64,000 bases of DNA from Campylobacter sp. RM6914. GTDB lineage: Bacteria > Campylobacterota > Campylobacteria > Campylobacterales > Campylobacteraceae. The notes under the pieces are model-generated. The model worked only from the letters and a program-made list of their open reading frames with translations. It was not told the DNA's origin and did no database searches. Made by a program: the position numbers and the translations under genes. The DNA is taken from contig NZ_CP012545.1 of assembly GCF_004803835.1 (NCBI RefSeq), forward strand, positions 1,178,001 to 1,242,000, in the 5' to 3' direction. Positions 50,523 through 60,580 of the stretch are shown piece by piece. Numbering within the stretch: the stretch's first letter is position 1; the number at the start of each line of letters is the position of its first letter.

Positions 50523-51584
50523 TTAGTAAGTTTTTATTTCGTTATATAAGCTATCGCGTTCAACAGGGGTAAAGCCCGAAGTCTTTATCAGGTCGCAAAA
50601 AGTTTTTAAGGTAACCCCATGCGCGCTTGCGGCTCCAGCAGCACTTTGAATACTCTCTTTTTGTATGGTGCCGTCAAGATCGTCAGCTCCAAATTCCTGA
50701 GCTATCATGGCTAAATTTAATGTAGAAGTAGCCCAGTAAGCCTTTATATGAGGCATATTATCAAGCACCAAACGAGAGATTGCCATTGTTTTTAAAATTT
50801 CAACCGAACCCAAAAATTTCACGTCTTTAAGATAGTTATTTTCCCTTTGATACACAAGCGGTATAAATGCATTAAATCCACCCGTGATATCTTGCAAATC
50901 ACGAATTCTAAGCATATGATCGATACGGTCAGCCCTGCTTTCTATATGACCAAACAACATCGTAGCGTTGCTTTCTTTGCCTTTTTTGTGCCATTTTTTA
51001 TGAATTTCAAGCCAATTTTGGCTACTTACTTTTCCTTTGCAAATTTTAGCCCTAACATCTTCGGCAAAAATTTCAGCCCCGCCCCCAGGCATGCTGTCTA
51101 CGCCGTATTCAAGCATCTTTTCTATAACCTCATCGTAGCTAAGAGAGTAATGGCGTGATAAAAAGTCTATTTCAGCCGCAGTCATCGCTTTGACATGGAT
51201 AGTTGGGTGTTTTAACTTAATCTTCTTAAAAATTTCTAAATACCACTGCCAGCCGCTTTGTGCGTTATGAGCTGAAACGATATGTATCTCTTTGGCTCCG
51301 TTTTTAACGCTCTCGTCTACGATTTGCATTATCTCTTCGTGGCTCATTTTATAAGGATTTGGATTTTTACGATGCGCGGAAAATGCACAAAATTTACAGA
51401 CGTCAGCACAGATATTTGTAGGATTTATATGGCGATTTATGTTAAAAAAGACCTTTTTGCCGTGCATTTGACGCCTTTTAGCATCAGCAAATTTTGCTAA
51501 ATCAAATAGATCAAGTTCATAAAGTCCAAGCGCTTCCTCGGCGTTTATACGATCGCCGGACTCAAGTTTTTTAATCAAATTCAT
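50523..51584 (-). CDS. mqnE: Aminofutalosine synthase MqnE
   Basis: Radical-SAM enzyme of the futalosine menaquinone pathway. The 353 residues carry the cluster motif as CADVCKFCAF near residue 58, after FNINRHINPTNI, and the segments HIVSAHNAQSGWQWYLEIF and DSMPGGGAEIFAEDVR. The GGGAEIF motif and the length fit MqnE rather than the shorter cyclization enzyme MqnC. First gene of the minus-strand run that continues to the pseudopilin. Confidence 0.92.
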   Translation of the reverse strand: MNLIKKLESGDRINAEEALGLYELDLFDLAKFADAKRRQMHGKKVFFNINRHINPTNICADVCKFCAFSAHRKNPNPYKMSHEEIMQIVDESVKNGAKEIHIVSAHNAQSGWQWYLEIFKKIKLKHPTIHVKAMTAAEIDFLSRHYSLSYDEVIEKMLEYGVDSMPGGGAEIFAEDVRAKICKGKVSSQNWLEIHKKWHKKGKESNATMLFGHIESRADRIDHMLRIRDLQDITGGFNAFIPLVYQRENNYLKDVKFLGSVEILKTMAISRLVLDNMPHIKAYWATSTLNLAMIAQEFGADDLDGTIQKESIQSAAGAASAHGVTLKTFCDLIKTSGFTPVERDSLYNEIKTY

Positions 51585-51700
51585 TATTATTTCTTTTCCT
51601 AAAGCTTAAACTAGTTTGGTGATTATATGAAAATAAAGCTTTGTTTTTGCAAAAATTTAATATCATTAGCGCTTACAAATTTTAAAGAGAGCTTTAGTTT

Positions 51701-54196
51701 ATGTATAGTATCGAAGATATAAAACAAAATAAATTAATAATCAAGGCAGATGAGACCTTTGCTCAGTCACGTCAGAAAATGACAAAATTTTTCCAGAAAA
51801 ACCAAGGTAGAAATTTTGTAAATTTTTTGATAAAAGAAAATGACGACTTTATAAAAACATACCTAAATGCACTGGTAAAAGAGTATTTTGGCGACTTTGC
51901 GCCTGAAACAGATGCATTTAGTCTTAGTATTTTAGCGACAAACAAATACGCCCAAGGCTTGGTTTCGGTTGATTCCGCTTTTGAAATTTTAATTGTTTAT
52001 AAAAATATTCGCGGGTATAATATCAAAAATTTTATTAAAACTTTCATCGAACTACTCCACTCTTCTTCCATAAATTTACAGATAAAAACGATAGAAATAG
52101 ATGAACTTTTTTTACATTACAAAGACGATATAAAGGTAAAAAGTGAAATTTCATGGGTAAGATATATCTGTGGCTCAAAAAGTATCTACAGGATGGCAAA
52201 AACCCAAATTCAACTTGCAAAAGAGCACAATAAACTTGAGTTTTTAAGCTATCATTTAAAGCCGTTTTTACCGTTTGAAAACATAAAATACTTAGAGCAA
52301 GAGCCAAATCTAAAAACAGGCTTTGGCGGAAGTGATGAAATTTGGCACTTAAACTGCATACTAAACTGCCTTGACAGCGAGATTTCGGTAAGAACTCAAG
52401 CTCTTAAATTTATGGACGAGAAAGAAATTAGCGAGTTTAATCTAAACACCGACTTTTTAATGAGCCTAAAATCAGCTCTAAATTTAACCAAAAACTCCGA
52501 TACCTTTATCGCTTCAAGCGTAGACGAAGTGACAAATTTAATGCAAACCAAGTCTAAAAAGACACAAGATACCGATAGCATAATAAGCCAAAAAATGCTT
52601 AGCAATATGAACAATATCGCGATATACTCACGCTTTTTGGCAGCGTCGCTTTGCAGACCTATGTTTAAAAGCGAGCTAAATTTCACTCAAAGAAGAGCCG
52701 CAAGACTTTCAAACGGACTATATCAGATACAAAACATAGTCTATACGCCAACACACAAAAAACCAGTTGGTATAAACAAGCTCATAAAAGAACTTTTATC
52801 CCTAAAAGATATAGACTATAAATTTGATATAAGCACTATTTTCTACATCAAAAGGGCGATCATAACAAAACCTGAGCTAGAAAAAGCGATAATGAATTTT
52901 AAAAAGATATTTGCAAGAAACAATACATATTGTATCTTAAAAGCCCTGCTTGACGCCCAGATCATCCAAATTTTAGTAAAACCGATGGAGCACATATCGC
53001 AACTTGCACAATACGACGGTTATCACAACTTTACCGTTGATGAACACAGCGTTCTTAGTGTCAAATACCTTGAAAACATAAAAGATAAATTTATAAAAAA
53101 TTTATACAGCGAGCTTTGTGCCGAAGGTCGCATAATGCTTAAAATGGTCACTTTAATGCATGATGTCGGCAAGGGTGTGAGTGGCGATCACAGCGTGGTT
53201 GGTTCAAATATCTTCCGCGCATACGCAAACAAGCTAGAGCTTAGCGCAAAAGCGACAAACACGGGTGTCACACTGATAAAGTATCATACTCTAATGAGCA
53301 ACATCGCAAACAGAGAGGACATCTACTCGCAACGCGTGATATTTGGCTTCATATCAAAGCTAGCAGAAAAGCAAAATTTAAAGCTTCTTTACATCCTTAG
53401 TTACTGTGTCATAAATGCCACTAGCGAAACACTTTACACCCCATACACGGCAAAGCTACTCAAAAAACTATACGACCTATCATACGAGAGCTTTGACGAT
53501 GAGACGCTACTTGATGAAGCAACAAGGCGTGTAAAAAAAGAACATAGTATAAAAAGAAACGAGGAATTTGAAAGGCTTGATGATGCTATAAAAGCAAAAC
53601 TACTTAAAATTTCATCAAATTTATTATTTGCAAAACATAGTGTGGTCGATATCATAAACATAGCAAAACGTGCGTATAACCTAACATCAACTCAAATGGA
53701 CGTCTTAAACAACCAAAGCTTAAGTGTAAAAATCATCTCAAACGAAAATTTAAATTTATCCGCCCTACTTGCAGTTTTGGCTGCTTACGATCTTGCATAT
53801 ATGGAAATTTATGAGTTGTTTGACGATAAATTTTTCATCCGCTTGGAATTTAACAAAAATGTAAAAAATAGCGAACTCTTAAATTTAAAAGTAAAGGCCG
53901 ATGAGGCACTTCATAGTAATGAAAATATCAAGCTTGAATCCCCTAAGATAAGCCGCGATGAGATAACTTTTGACATAAACCACTCAAACGAATACGCAAG
54001 GCTCAATATAAACGCCAAAGATCAAAGAGGGTTAATGGCATACGTGATGAGTGTATTTGGCAAAATGAACTTTAAGATCACAAGCGCAAAGGTGCAAACT
54101 ATCAAAAATCGCACACGCAACCTTTTCCTAATAGAAAAAAACGATGAGCTGTGTTATAATGCCGAAAAAATTTTAAAACTATTAATAAGCGAGTAA
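51701..54196 (+). CDS. GlnD-like protein with degenerate nucleotidyltransferase motif
   Basis: An 831-residue protein with the GlnD layout. The N-terminal nucleotidyltransferase fold (residues 50-220) has EPNLKTGFGGSDEIWHL, matching the GlnD block EPNIK..GGLRDI. However, the catalytic GGYGRGE-SDID region is degraded to NKYAQGLVSVDSAFEIL (81-97). The HD domain is intact (DEHS at 448-451; LMHDVGKGVSGDHS at 485-498). The C-terminal 100 residues form an ACT domain (NINAKDQRGLMAYVMSVFG). Uridylyltransferase activity is unlikely, but an HD phosphohydrolase function is possible. glmS follows after three bases. Confidence 0.82.
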   Translation: MYSIEDIKQNKLIIKADETFAQSRQKMTKFFQKNQGRNFVNFLIKENDDFIKTYLNALVKEYFGDFAPETDAFSLSILATNKYAQGLVSVDSAFEILIVYKNIRGYNIKNFIKTFIELLHSSSINLQIKTIEIDELFLHYKDDIKVKSEISWVRYICGSKSIYRMAKTQIQLAKEHNKLEFLSYHLKPFLPFENIKYLEQEPNLKTGFGGSDEIWHLNCILNCLDSEISVRTQALKFMDEKEISEFNLNTDFLMSLKSALNLTKNSDTFIASSVDEVTNLMQTKSKKTQDTDSIISQKMLSNMNNIAIYSRFLAASLCRPMFKSELNFTQRRAARLSNGLYQIQNIVYTPTHKKPVGINKLIKELLSLKDIDYKFDISTIFYIKRAIITKPELEKAIMNFKKIFARNNTYCILKALLDAQIIQILVKPMEHISQLAQYDGYHNFTVDEHSVLSVKYLENIKDKFIKNLYSELCAEGRIMLKMVTLMHDVGKGVSGDHSVVGSNIFRAYANKLELSAKATNTGVTLIKYHTLMSNIANREDIYSQRVIFGFISKLAEKQNLKLLYILSYCVINATSETLYTPYTAKLLKKLYDLSYESFDDETLLDEATRRVKKEHSIKRNEEFERLDDAIKAKLLKISSNLLFAKHSVVDIINIAKRAYNLTSTQMDVLNNQSLSVKIISNENLNLSALLAVLAAYDLAYMEIYELFDDKFFIRLEFNKNVKNSELLNLKVKADEALHSNENIKLESPKISRDEITFDINHSNEYARLNINAKDQRGLMAYVMSVFGKMNFKITSAKVQTIKNRTRNLFLIEKNDELCYNAEKILKLLISE

Positions 54197-54199
54197 AAT

Positions 54200-56011
54200 A
54201 TGTGTGGAATAGTAGGATATATCGGAAAAGACGAAAAAAGAAATATAATCATAGACGGACTTAGAGAGCTTGAATACCGCGGATATGATAGCGCGGGTAT
54301 GGCTGTCATGAGCCAGGATGAGATAAGCTATTTTAAGGCTGTTGGCAAGCTTGATAATCTAGCCGACAAGACCAAAGATTTTAGCTCAAGCGGTCTTGGT
54401 GTAGCTATAGGTCACACAAGATGGGCTACACATGGCAAACCAACCGAGATCAACGCTCACCCGCACCTTGGCGAGCACTCTTTTGTTGTTCATAACGGCA
54501 TTATTGAAAATTACAAAGAGTTAAAAGAAGAGCTTGAGGGCAAAGGCGTAAAATTTCTAAGTCAAACGGATACCGAGGTCATAGTTCATCTTTTTGAAGA
54601 GAACTTAAAACATATAAAAGATCCTTTTAAAGCCTATGAAGCAACGATCGCAAGACTTCACGGAGCTTACGCCACGCTACTTATAACCAAAACAGCGCCA
54701 AATAAAATTTTCTTTGCCAAAGTTGCTGCACCTCTTGCCATCGGCAAAAACGATAAAAACGAAATTTACTTTGCCTCTTCGGATGCTCCGTTAATCGGCG
54801 TTGCAAAAGAGGTTTCATATCTTGATGATAAAGCTTACGGCGTAGTAGGTATAGATAGTATTGAAATTTACAAAGATGGAAAAAAGATAACTCCACACTT
54901 TTCAACACTACCAAAAGATAGAAGTTATGCCCAAAAAGAGGGTTATAGATTTTTCATGGAAAAGGAAATTTACGAGCAAAATACCGTTATTTCCGAAGCC
55001 ATAATGGGACGCGTTAAAAACGGTAAAATTTGTCTTGAAAATTTAACCGATGAATATCTAAAAAATATCGACGACATCGTGCTTTGCGCTTGTGGCACAA
55101 GCTATCATGCGGCACTTACCGCAAGCTATCTTTTTGAGCGTTTAGCAGACGTTAGGGTTAAGGTCGAATTTGCCAGCGAATTTAGATACCGCAAGCCTAA
55201 GCTTAACACAAATTCTCTATTTATCGTTATCTCTCAAAGCGGCGAAACAGCCGACACACTTGAAGCTTTAAAGATCGCAAAAGAGGCTGGACTTAAAACC
55301 TTAGCGATATGTAATGTTAATAACTCGTCTATCGTGCGTCTTGCCGACACAACTCTTCTAACTAGAGCCGGCATAGAAAAAGGCGTGGCTAGCACAAAGG
55401 CGTTCGCAACACAGATCGTTTTACTTTGGATGCTTGTTTTGCAAATGGCAAGCGCAAAAAAAAGCATAAGCCAAAGCGAGCTTGATACTGAAATTTCAGC
55501 CTTACTTCATATACCTCAAATTTTAAATATCGACAATAGCTTGCAAGAGCGTATTCACCGTCTTGCAAAACATTATCTGCATGGACATGGATTTTTCTTT
55601 ATCGGAAGAGATATATTCTATCCGCTAGCTCTTGAAGGGGCATTAAAACTAAAAGAAATTTCATATCTACACGCGGAGGGTTATCCTGCAGGAGAGATGA
55701 AACATGGCCCTATAGCACTTGCCGATGATAGGCTATTTACTATCGCACTAATGCCTCAAACAACGCTTTATGAAAAGACAAAAAGCAATGTTGAAGAGCT
55801 TGCAGCAAGGGATGCCTACATACTAGCCATAAGCCCAAATGAGTTTGAGCTAAGCGATGATTTTATAAAAACAAGCAAGCAAGAACACCCTATGAGCGAG
55901 TTTTTTGAAATGATGATAATACTTCAAATTTTTGCTCTTGAAATTTCAATAAGACTTGGCAACAACGTAGACATGCCAAGAAACCTAGCAAAAAGCGTAA
56001 CCGTAGAATAA
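54200..56011 (+). CDS. glmS: Glutamine-fructose-6-phosphate transaminase (isomerizing)
   Basis: Makes glucosamine-6-phosphate for peptidoglycan and lipid A. The 603 residues start MCGIVGYIGK with the N-terminal nucleophile Cys, followed by the amidase domain (GHTRWATHGKPTEINAHPH) and two SIS isomerase domains (LCACGTSYHAALTA, SQSGETADTLEAL). It ends DMPRNLAKSVTVE, the family C-terminus. It starts three bases after the GlnD-like gene, which links glutamine use with that putative glutamine-responsive protein. Confidence 0.97.
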   Translation: MCGIVGYIGKDEKRNIIIDGLRELEYRGYDSAGMAVMSQDEISYFKAVGKLDNLADKTKDFSSSGLGVAIGHTRWATHGKPTEINAHPHLGEHSFVVHNGIIENYKELKEELEGKGVKFLSQTDTEVIVHLFEENLKHIKDPFKAYEATIARLHGAYATLLITKTAPNKIFFAKVAAPLAIGKNDKNEIYFASSDAPLIGVAKEVSYLDDKAYGVVGIDSIEIYKDGKKITPHFSTLPKDRSYAQKEGYRFFMEKEIYEQNTVISEAIMGRVKNGKICLENLTDEYLKNIDDIVLCACGTSYHAALTASYLFERLADVRVKVEFASEFRYRKPKLNTNSLFIVISQSGETADTLEALKIAKEAGLKTLAICNVNNSSIVRLADTTLLTRAGIEKGVASTKAFATQIVLLWMLVLQMASAKKSISQSELDTEISALLHIPQILNIDNSLQERIHRLAKHYLHGHGFFFIGRDIFYPLALEGALKLKEISYLHAEGYPAGEMKHGPIALADDRLFTIALMPQTTLYEKTKSNVEELAARDAYILAISPNEFELSDDFIKTSKQEHPMSEFFEMMIILQIFALEISIRLGNNVDMPRNLAKSVTVE

Positions 56012-56021
56012 CTTCATATCT

Positions 56022-56073
56022 TGCCTGACCACAGATCAAAGCGATAAAAAACGCTTTGGTTTTAGTCAGGGCA
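56022..56073. terminator. Nested hairpin between glmS and the DJ-1-like gene
   Basis: Outer stem TGCCTGAC (56022-56029) with GTCAGGGCA (56065-56073, one bulged G) encloses an inner perfect stem CAAAGCG (56037-56043) / CGCTTTG (56052-56058). It is placed right after the glmS stop, in the convergent gap. It probably terminates both genes; the two-tier shape is unusual for a plain terminator. Confidence 0.6.
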
Positions 56074-56090
56074 GACTCTAAATTTTAAAA

Positions 56091-56573
56091 CTAACCTAAA
56101 ATTTCGACCAAGCGAGACCTTGTCTCCTCACCCCATTCGCTTGCACTTATCACGCCATCAACATCGCAAAGCTTTGCTTCATTTACCATGCAGTATTCGC
56201 TAAGCGCATTTTTGTATCCGCCTCTTATACAAGCCTCTTTACCGATTAAAAATCCGGCTCCGCCAAATACCAATGCTCCAAGGTCAAAACACATCTTTAT
56301 TCTAGCGCTAGAGCCACTCCTGACCCATGATAAAAAAATTTCATCATACCTTAGACTAAGTGCTCCGATACCGTCAGGAACAACCATCATATCTATACCA
56401 TAAAGACTTTCTCCATAAATTTCAGGATGAAGCCTTATCCCGCTTTCATCGATAATCTCGGCTTTAAAAGCATAAGTTTTTACACTTATTTTTTCAAAAG
56501 TGCGTAAAAAACTATGTATCTGAGCAAAATTTAGCAAATTTACCTTGTCATATAACAAAATACCAACTTTCAT
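56091..56573 (-). CDS. DJ-1/PfpI-like protein lacking the usual Cys
   Basis: A 160-residue DJ-1/PfpI-fold protein: start KVGILLYDKVNLLNFAQIHSF, middle YGIDMMVVPDGIGAL, then RIKMCFDLGALVFGGAGFLIG. In relatives the nucleophile Cys directly precedes (T)GA; here that position aligns with Asp97, while a Cys lies two residues earlier (Cys95). It may be a non-catalytic relative. It has its own probable start near AGAGATG; the stop converges with glmS. Confidence 0.72.
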   Translation of the reverse strand: MKVGILLYDKVNLLNFAQIHSFLRTFEKISVKTYAFKAEIIDESGIRLHPEIYGESLYGIDMMVVPDGIGALSLRYDEIFLSWVRSGSSARIKMCFDLGALVFGGAGFLIGKEACIRGGYKNALSEYCMVNEAKLCDVDGVISASEWGEETRSRLVEILG

Positions 56574-56605
56574 CTCTATCCTTTATCAAAAATCTCAGCT
56601 AAATT

Positions 56606-57802
56606 TTAATGAAGCGCCTCATTTAACTTTATTGCTCTTTTACTTGCACTAGCGGTGATTTGTCCTGTTTGACTATTCTGACGGAAGTGAAGTCCACTTA
56701 CTCCAGATAGCTCAAGACCTTTATAAATTTCTTTTTCAAATTTAAACTCAGGATTTATCAGGGCTAATTTACCGCGCTCTTCCTTGCTTATATACACTTT
56801 CGTTCCTTCAAGCACAGCTATGCCTGCGTCTACAATGCACTTATCTCCAAGAGGTATGCCGGTAACCGAATTTGCACCAAGCAAGCAGTTTTTACCGATA
56901 CTTACTGGATTGCCATTTGTTCCGCTTAAGACGCCAAGTATGCTAGCTCCTCCACCGATATCGCTTCCCTCGCCAACCACCACCGAACTACTTACACGCC
57001 CTTCTATCATCACGCTTCCTGTAGTTCCCGCGTTAAAATTCACATACGCAGCTCCAGGCATAACGGTTGTTCCTGCGCTTATTAAAGCACCCATCCTAAC
57101 CTTTGCACTATCAAGGATTCTCGTGTTATCACAAGGTATGATATGACTTAAATATCTTGGAAATTTATCTACGCTAACTATTGTAGGATACTCACCGTTC
57201 ATCTTTAAATTTACCTCGTTTTGACGTAACCATTCAAGCTCGATCGGTTTGCTGTTTGCATCCCAAGCGACATTTGGCAGCACACCAAATGCTCCATCAA
57301 GCACAAGACTTCTAAGTGGCGCTTTTTGTAAACTAAGCAGATAAAGTTTAAGGTAAACAACCTCTACACTTAACGGTTTTGTATCTTCAAATATAAAAAC
57401 AACACGAAATTTACCAACATTTTTTTGCTCTTCAAGAGCGTGTTTTACATTATAAACCACCTCAACATTTTTATGTGTTTGCATCTCATCTTTAAACACA
57501 CCAAGAAGTTTCCATGCTTTTTTTGCTGCTCTTTGGCTAAATTCCGCCACAAATTCACTGCCATTAAAATCAACACTTATCCCATCTTCGCTCAAAGCCC
57601 AGATAATAGCTGCCGCACTTAAAAAATTTTCCTTAAAACTTACGGCCGCATAGCTTGCTTGCAAGATCTTATCTTGATCTAGCTGGCCTTTATCGACCCT
57701 TGCGATACCAAAAGCGATCGGGTCTTTATAGCCTTCGCTTGCTCTTAGGGTTTCGCAAAATTCTTTAAATTCATTGGCTGTTTTTATTTCGATTTTTGAC
57801 AT
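56606..57802 (-). CDS. dapD: Tetrahydrodipicolinate N-succinyltransferase
   Basis: Adds succinyl to tetrahydrodipicolinate in lysine and diaminopimelate synthesis. The 398 residues end in a left-handed beta-helix domain (VMPGAAYVNFNAGTTGS, VVGEGSDIGGGASILGVLSGTNGNPVSIG, NCLLGANSVTG) with the acetyltransferase-like hexapeptide rhythm. It is the long campylobacterial/actinobacterial form, with a large N-terminal domain. Single gene between the DJ-1-like gene and the terminator of thiC-mrp. Confidence 0.9.
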   Translation of the reverse strand: MSKIEIKTANEFKEFCETLRASEGYKDPIAFGIARVDKGQLDQDKILQASYAAVSFKENFLSAAAIIWALSEDGISVDFNGSEFVAEFSQRAAKKAWKLLGVFKDEMQTHKNVEVVYNVKHALEEQKNVGKFRVVFIFEDTKPLSVEVVYLKLYLLSLQKAPLRSLVLDGAFGVLPNVAWDANSKPIELEWLRQNEVNLKMNGEYPTIVSVDKFPRYLSHIIPCDNTRILDSAKVRMGALISAGTTVMPGAAYVNFNAGTTGSVMIEGRVSSSVVVGEGSDIGGGASILGVLSGTNGNPVSIGKNCLLGANSVTGIPLGDKCIVDAGIAVLEGTKVYISKEERGKLALINPEFKFEKEIYKGLELSGVSGLHFRQNSQTGQITASASKRAIKLNEALH

Positions 57803-57907
57803 TTTTGCTTCCTGATTTTTTAAAAGAGTTTAGCAAATTTTGTATAAAAGATTGATGATTGAAAAATGAGAGTAAAATTTAAATTTATATGAAAGAAAAA
57901 TGGTAAC

Positions 57908-57949
57908 AAAATTCTAAGTCAAGCAAATCCGGTGTCGACTTAGAATTTT
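57908..57949 (-). terminator. Terminator of the thiC-mrp operon
   Basis: Perfect 13-base inverted repeat AAAATTCTAAGTC (57908-57920) / GACTTAGAATTTT (57937-57949) with a 16-base loop, 17 bases past the mrp stop on the minus strand. The T-rich 3' side makes it a strong intrinsic terminator. Confidence 0.8.
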
Positions 57950-57965
57950 AATTAGCTTAAAAGTA

Positions 57966-59066
57966 TTATTTACTGCAAGCTGACTGTCCATCCATTACAG
58001 GCTGTATAGCAGAGTTATCGGCACCGCCGTCATTATTTATCTTTTCTATCTCTTCCCAAAGCTTTTTAGCTGCCTCTTCGTAGCGTTTTGCAGTTATGCT
58101 TTCAGACTGATAAAAGCTTATAGGCTTACCGCTATCGCCACCTACACGCACTGCCGGCTCGATAGGAATTTCAGCTAAAATTTGAGTGTTATAATCTTTA
58201 GCTATAGCCTCTGTTGTGCCTTTGCCAAAGATATCATACTCTTTACCGTTATCAGGACAGATGAAACCGCTCATGTTTTCTACTATTCCTGCGATTGGGA
58301 TATGTAGTTTTTCAAACATATCTAGTCCGCGTTTACTATCATCAAGTGCAACAACTTGAGGTGTAGTAACACATACTCCGGCAGTTACAGGCACGCTTTG
58401 AGCTAAAGTTAGTTGCGCATCACCGGTTCCTGGAGGCATATCTAAGAATAATATATCAAGCTCGCTCCAAAGCACGTCTTTTAACAGCTGCTCAATCGCT
58501 TTCATTATCATAGAACCACGCCAAATTAACGAAGCACCCTCTTCCATCAAAACACCCATGCTCATCATCTCAACACCGTGGCTAAGGATAGGCTTTAGTT
58601 TGTTGCCGATAACTTGTGGTTGAGTTTGTGTCTCGCCTAACATTCTAGGGATATTTGGACCGTAAATATCAGCATCTAAAATTCCTACTTTTTTACCAAG
58701 TTTAGCCATAGATATAGCTAAATTTAGAGTTGTGGTTGACTTGCCAACGCCGCCTTTACCAGAGCTAACCATGATGAAATTTTTTATCTGAGGCGCTATG
58801 TTTTTACCGCTAACAGAGTTGCTTTTCTCATCAGGTATCTTTGGCTGAGCGATACGAATAATCGCCACATGCGGTGTTAAAACACGCTTAATATCCTCTT
58901 TTAGCTCTTTTACCATCTCAGGATTTGAGCTTACTATCTCAACATCAACCTCTATCGGATCGCCCTCTTTAACGCTTTTTACAAAGCCAAAATCCACAAT
59001 ACTTTTTTCAAAGCCAGGATATATAACGCCTTTTAGGCGCTTTAAAATTTCCTCTTTATTTAACAT
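57966..59066 (-). CDS. mrp: Mrp/ApbC-family iron-sulfur carrier ATPase
   Basis: P-loop NTPase that carries and transfers Fe-S clusters in the cytosol. The 366 residues have an N-terminal DUF59/MIP18-like domain (1-80) and the deviant Walker [14 protein letters not shown] near residue 105, then [12 protein letters not shown]. The usual CxxC cluster motif near the C-terminus reads C270-P-D-N273, so the second Cys is missing; another Cys lies only at the very end (ACSK). It is coupled to thiC by an 11-base overlap. Confidence 0.92.
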   Translation of the reverse strand: MLNKEEILKRLKGVIYPGFEKSIVDFGFVKSVKEGDPIEVDVEIVSSNPEMVKELKEDIKRVLTPHVAIIRIAQPKIPDEKSNSVSGKNIAPQIKNFIMVSSGKGGVGKSTTTLNLAISMAKLGKKVGILDADIYGPNIPRMLGETQTQPQVIGNKLKPILSHGVEMMSMGVLMEEGASLIWRGSMIMKAIEQLLKDVLWSELDILFLDMPPGTGDAQLTLAQSVPVTAGVCVTTPQVVALDDSKRGLDMFEKLHIPIAGIVENMSGFICPDNGKEYDIFGKGTTEAIAKDYNTQILAEIPIEPAVRVGGDSGKPISFYQSESITAKRYEEAAKKLWEEIEKINNDGGADNSAIQPVMDGQSACSK

Positions 59067-60390
59067 TATTTTCCTCCGTTATCTTTCTTGAAATTTTATA
59101 TGCACAAAATTTTGGACCACACATAGAACAAAAGTGCGCCTCTTTAAACACATCTTGAGGCAAGCTCTCGTCATGCAGCTCTCTTGCCTTATCAGGATCA
59201 AGCGCTAGTTCAAACTGCTTGTTCCAGTCAAAATTATATCTAGCATCGCTCATTGCATGATCGCGATCTATCGCTCCTGCTCTACCGCGAGCTATGTCGG
59301 CTGCGTGCGCTGCGATCTTATGGGCGATTATACCGTCTCTTACGTCAGTGGCATTTGGCAAGCCAAGATGCTCTTTTGGAGTAACATAACAAAGCATAGC
59401 TACACCATAAGATGCCGCCAAAGCCCCACCTATAGCACTTGTGATATGATCATATCCAGCACCTATATCAGTAACAAGTGGACCTAGCACATAAAACGGT
59501 GCATTATGACACCACTCTTGCTGAATTTTGACGTTGTATTCGATTTGATTTAACGGCACGTGTCCTGGACCTTCGACCATAACTTGCACGTTTTTATCCC
59601 ATGCTCTAAGCGTAAGCTCGCCAAGTACCTTTAACTCGCTCAACTGCGCTTCATCAGTTGCATCATACAAGCAGCCTGGACGAAGACTATCTCCTAAAGA
59701 AAGAGCAACATCATACTTAGCGCAGATATCTAAAATTTGATCAAATGCCTCATAAAAAGGATTTTCTTTATGGTAGTGCATCATCCAAGTCGCCATAAGG
59801 CTTCCACCACGACTTACTATGCCCATTTTACGCTTTGATATAAGCGGCATAAATTTAAGTAAAAACCCGGCGTGTATCGTAAAATAGCTAACACCTTGTT
59901 TTGCCTGCCGCTCGATCACTTCAAGCATCGCTTCTATGGTCAAATTTTCTATCTCGCAAACATCATGTATGATCTGATACATCGGAACAGTACCAAGAGG
60001 AACGTTGCAATTTTTAATTATCGCCGTTCTTATCTCGTCAAGATCGCCTCCCGTGCTTAAGTCCATAACCGTGTCTGCACCGTATTTTAGACAAATATCA
60101 AGCTTTTCAAGCTCGCCGTTTATATCACTAACAAGACTTGAATTGCCGATATTTGCATTTACCTTTGTTTTTGCGTCTATACCGATCGCCATCGGGATTA
60201 AATTTGTGTGATTTATATTTGCAGGTATTATCATGCGTCCTTTTGCTACACACTCTCTAACAAAGTCAGGCTCTAAACCCTCAACCTTTGCGACATGGTG
60301 CATTTCAGGCGTTATGACACCCTGTTTGGCGTAATACATCTGCGTTGGAGTAGCATCGTTTTTACGCTCTTTTATCCACTCTTTTCTCAT
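59056..60390 (-). CDS. thiC: Phosphomethylpyrimidine synthase ThiC
   Basis: Radical-SAM-type enzyme that converts AIR to HMP phosphate in thiamine synthesis. The 444 residues have the ThiC core ([49 protein letters not shown]) and the C-terminal cluster motif CSMCGPKFC. It is the shorter form without the long N-terminal domain. mrp overlaps its end. I found no TPP riboswitch signature in the 280-base upstream gap. Confidence 0.95.
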   Translation of the reverse strand: MRKEWIKERKNDATPTQMYYAKQGVITPEMHHVAKVEGLEPDFVRECVAKGRMIIPANINHTNLIPMAIGIDAKTKVNANIGNSSLVSDINGELEKLDICLKYGADTVMDLSTGGDLDEIRTAIIKNCNVPLGTVPMYQIIHDVCEIENLTIEAMLEVIERQAKQGVSYFTIHAGFLLKFMPLISKRKMGIVSRGGSLMATWMMHYHKENPFYEAFDQILDICAKYDVALSLGDSLRPGCLYDATDEAQLSELKVLGELTLRAWDKNVQVMVEGPGHVPLNQIEYNVKIQQEWCHNAPFYVLGPLVTDIGAGYDHITSAIGGALAASYGVAMLCYVTPKEHLGLPNATDVRDGIIAHKIAAHAADIARGRAGAIDRDHAMSDARYNFDWNKQFELALDPDKARELHDESLPQDVFKEAHFCSMCGPKFCAYKISRKITEENNVK

Positions 60391-60505
60391 GATTTTTCCT
60401 AAAATGAAATCGGATAATTTTACTGCATTTTAACTTCTGTTATGCTTTAACATAAATTTATGTCTATCTTTTCAAATTTACAAAGCAAAATTCAAGTTTT
60501 ATAGA

Positions 60506-60580
60506 TGTATAATATCGTAACATTTTGATGTTTATTTACATAAAATACTCTTTAAAACAACATGCTTTAAAGTTGTTTTA
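60506..60580 (+). promoter_or_regulatory. Promoter and terminator-like hairpin in the ispDF leader
   Basis: TGTATAAT (60506-60513) is a good -10. About 40 bases later comes a perfect nine-base stem TAAAACAAC (60553-60561) / GTTGTTTTA (60572-60580), followed by TGTTTTATTTTTT. The hairpin lies about 95 bases before the ispDF start. It could be an attenuator of ispDF or end a short RNA of about 70 nt. Confidence 0.45.
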
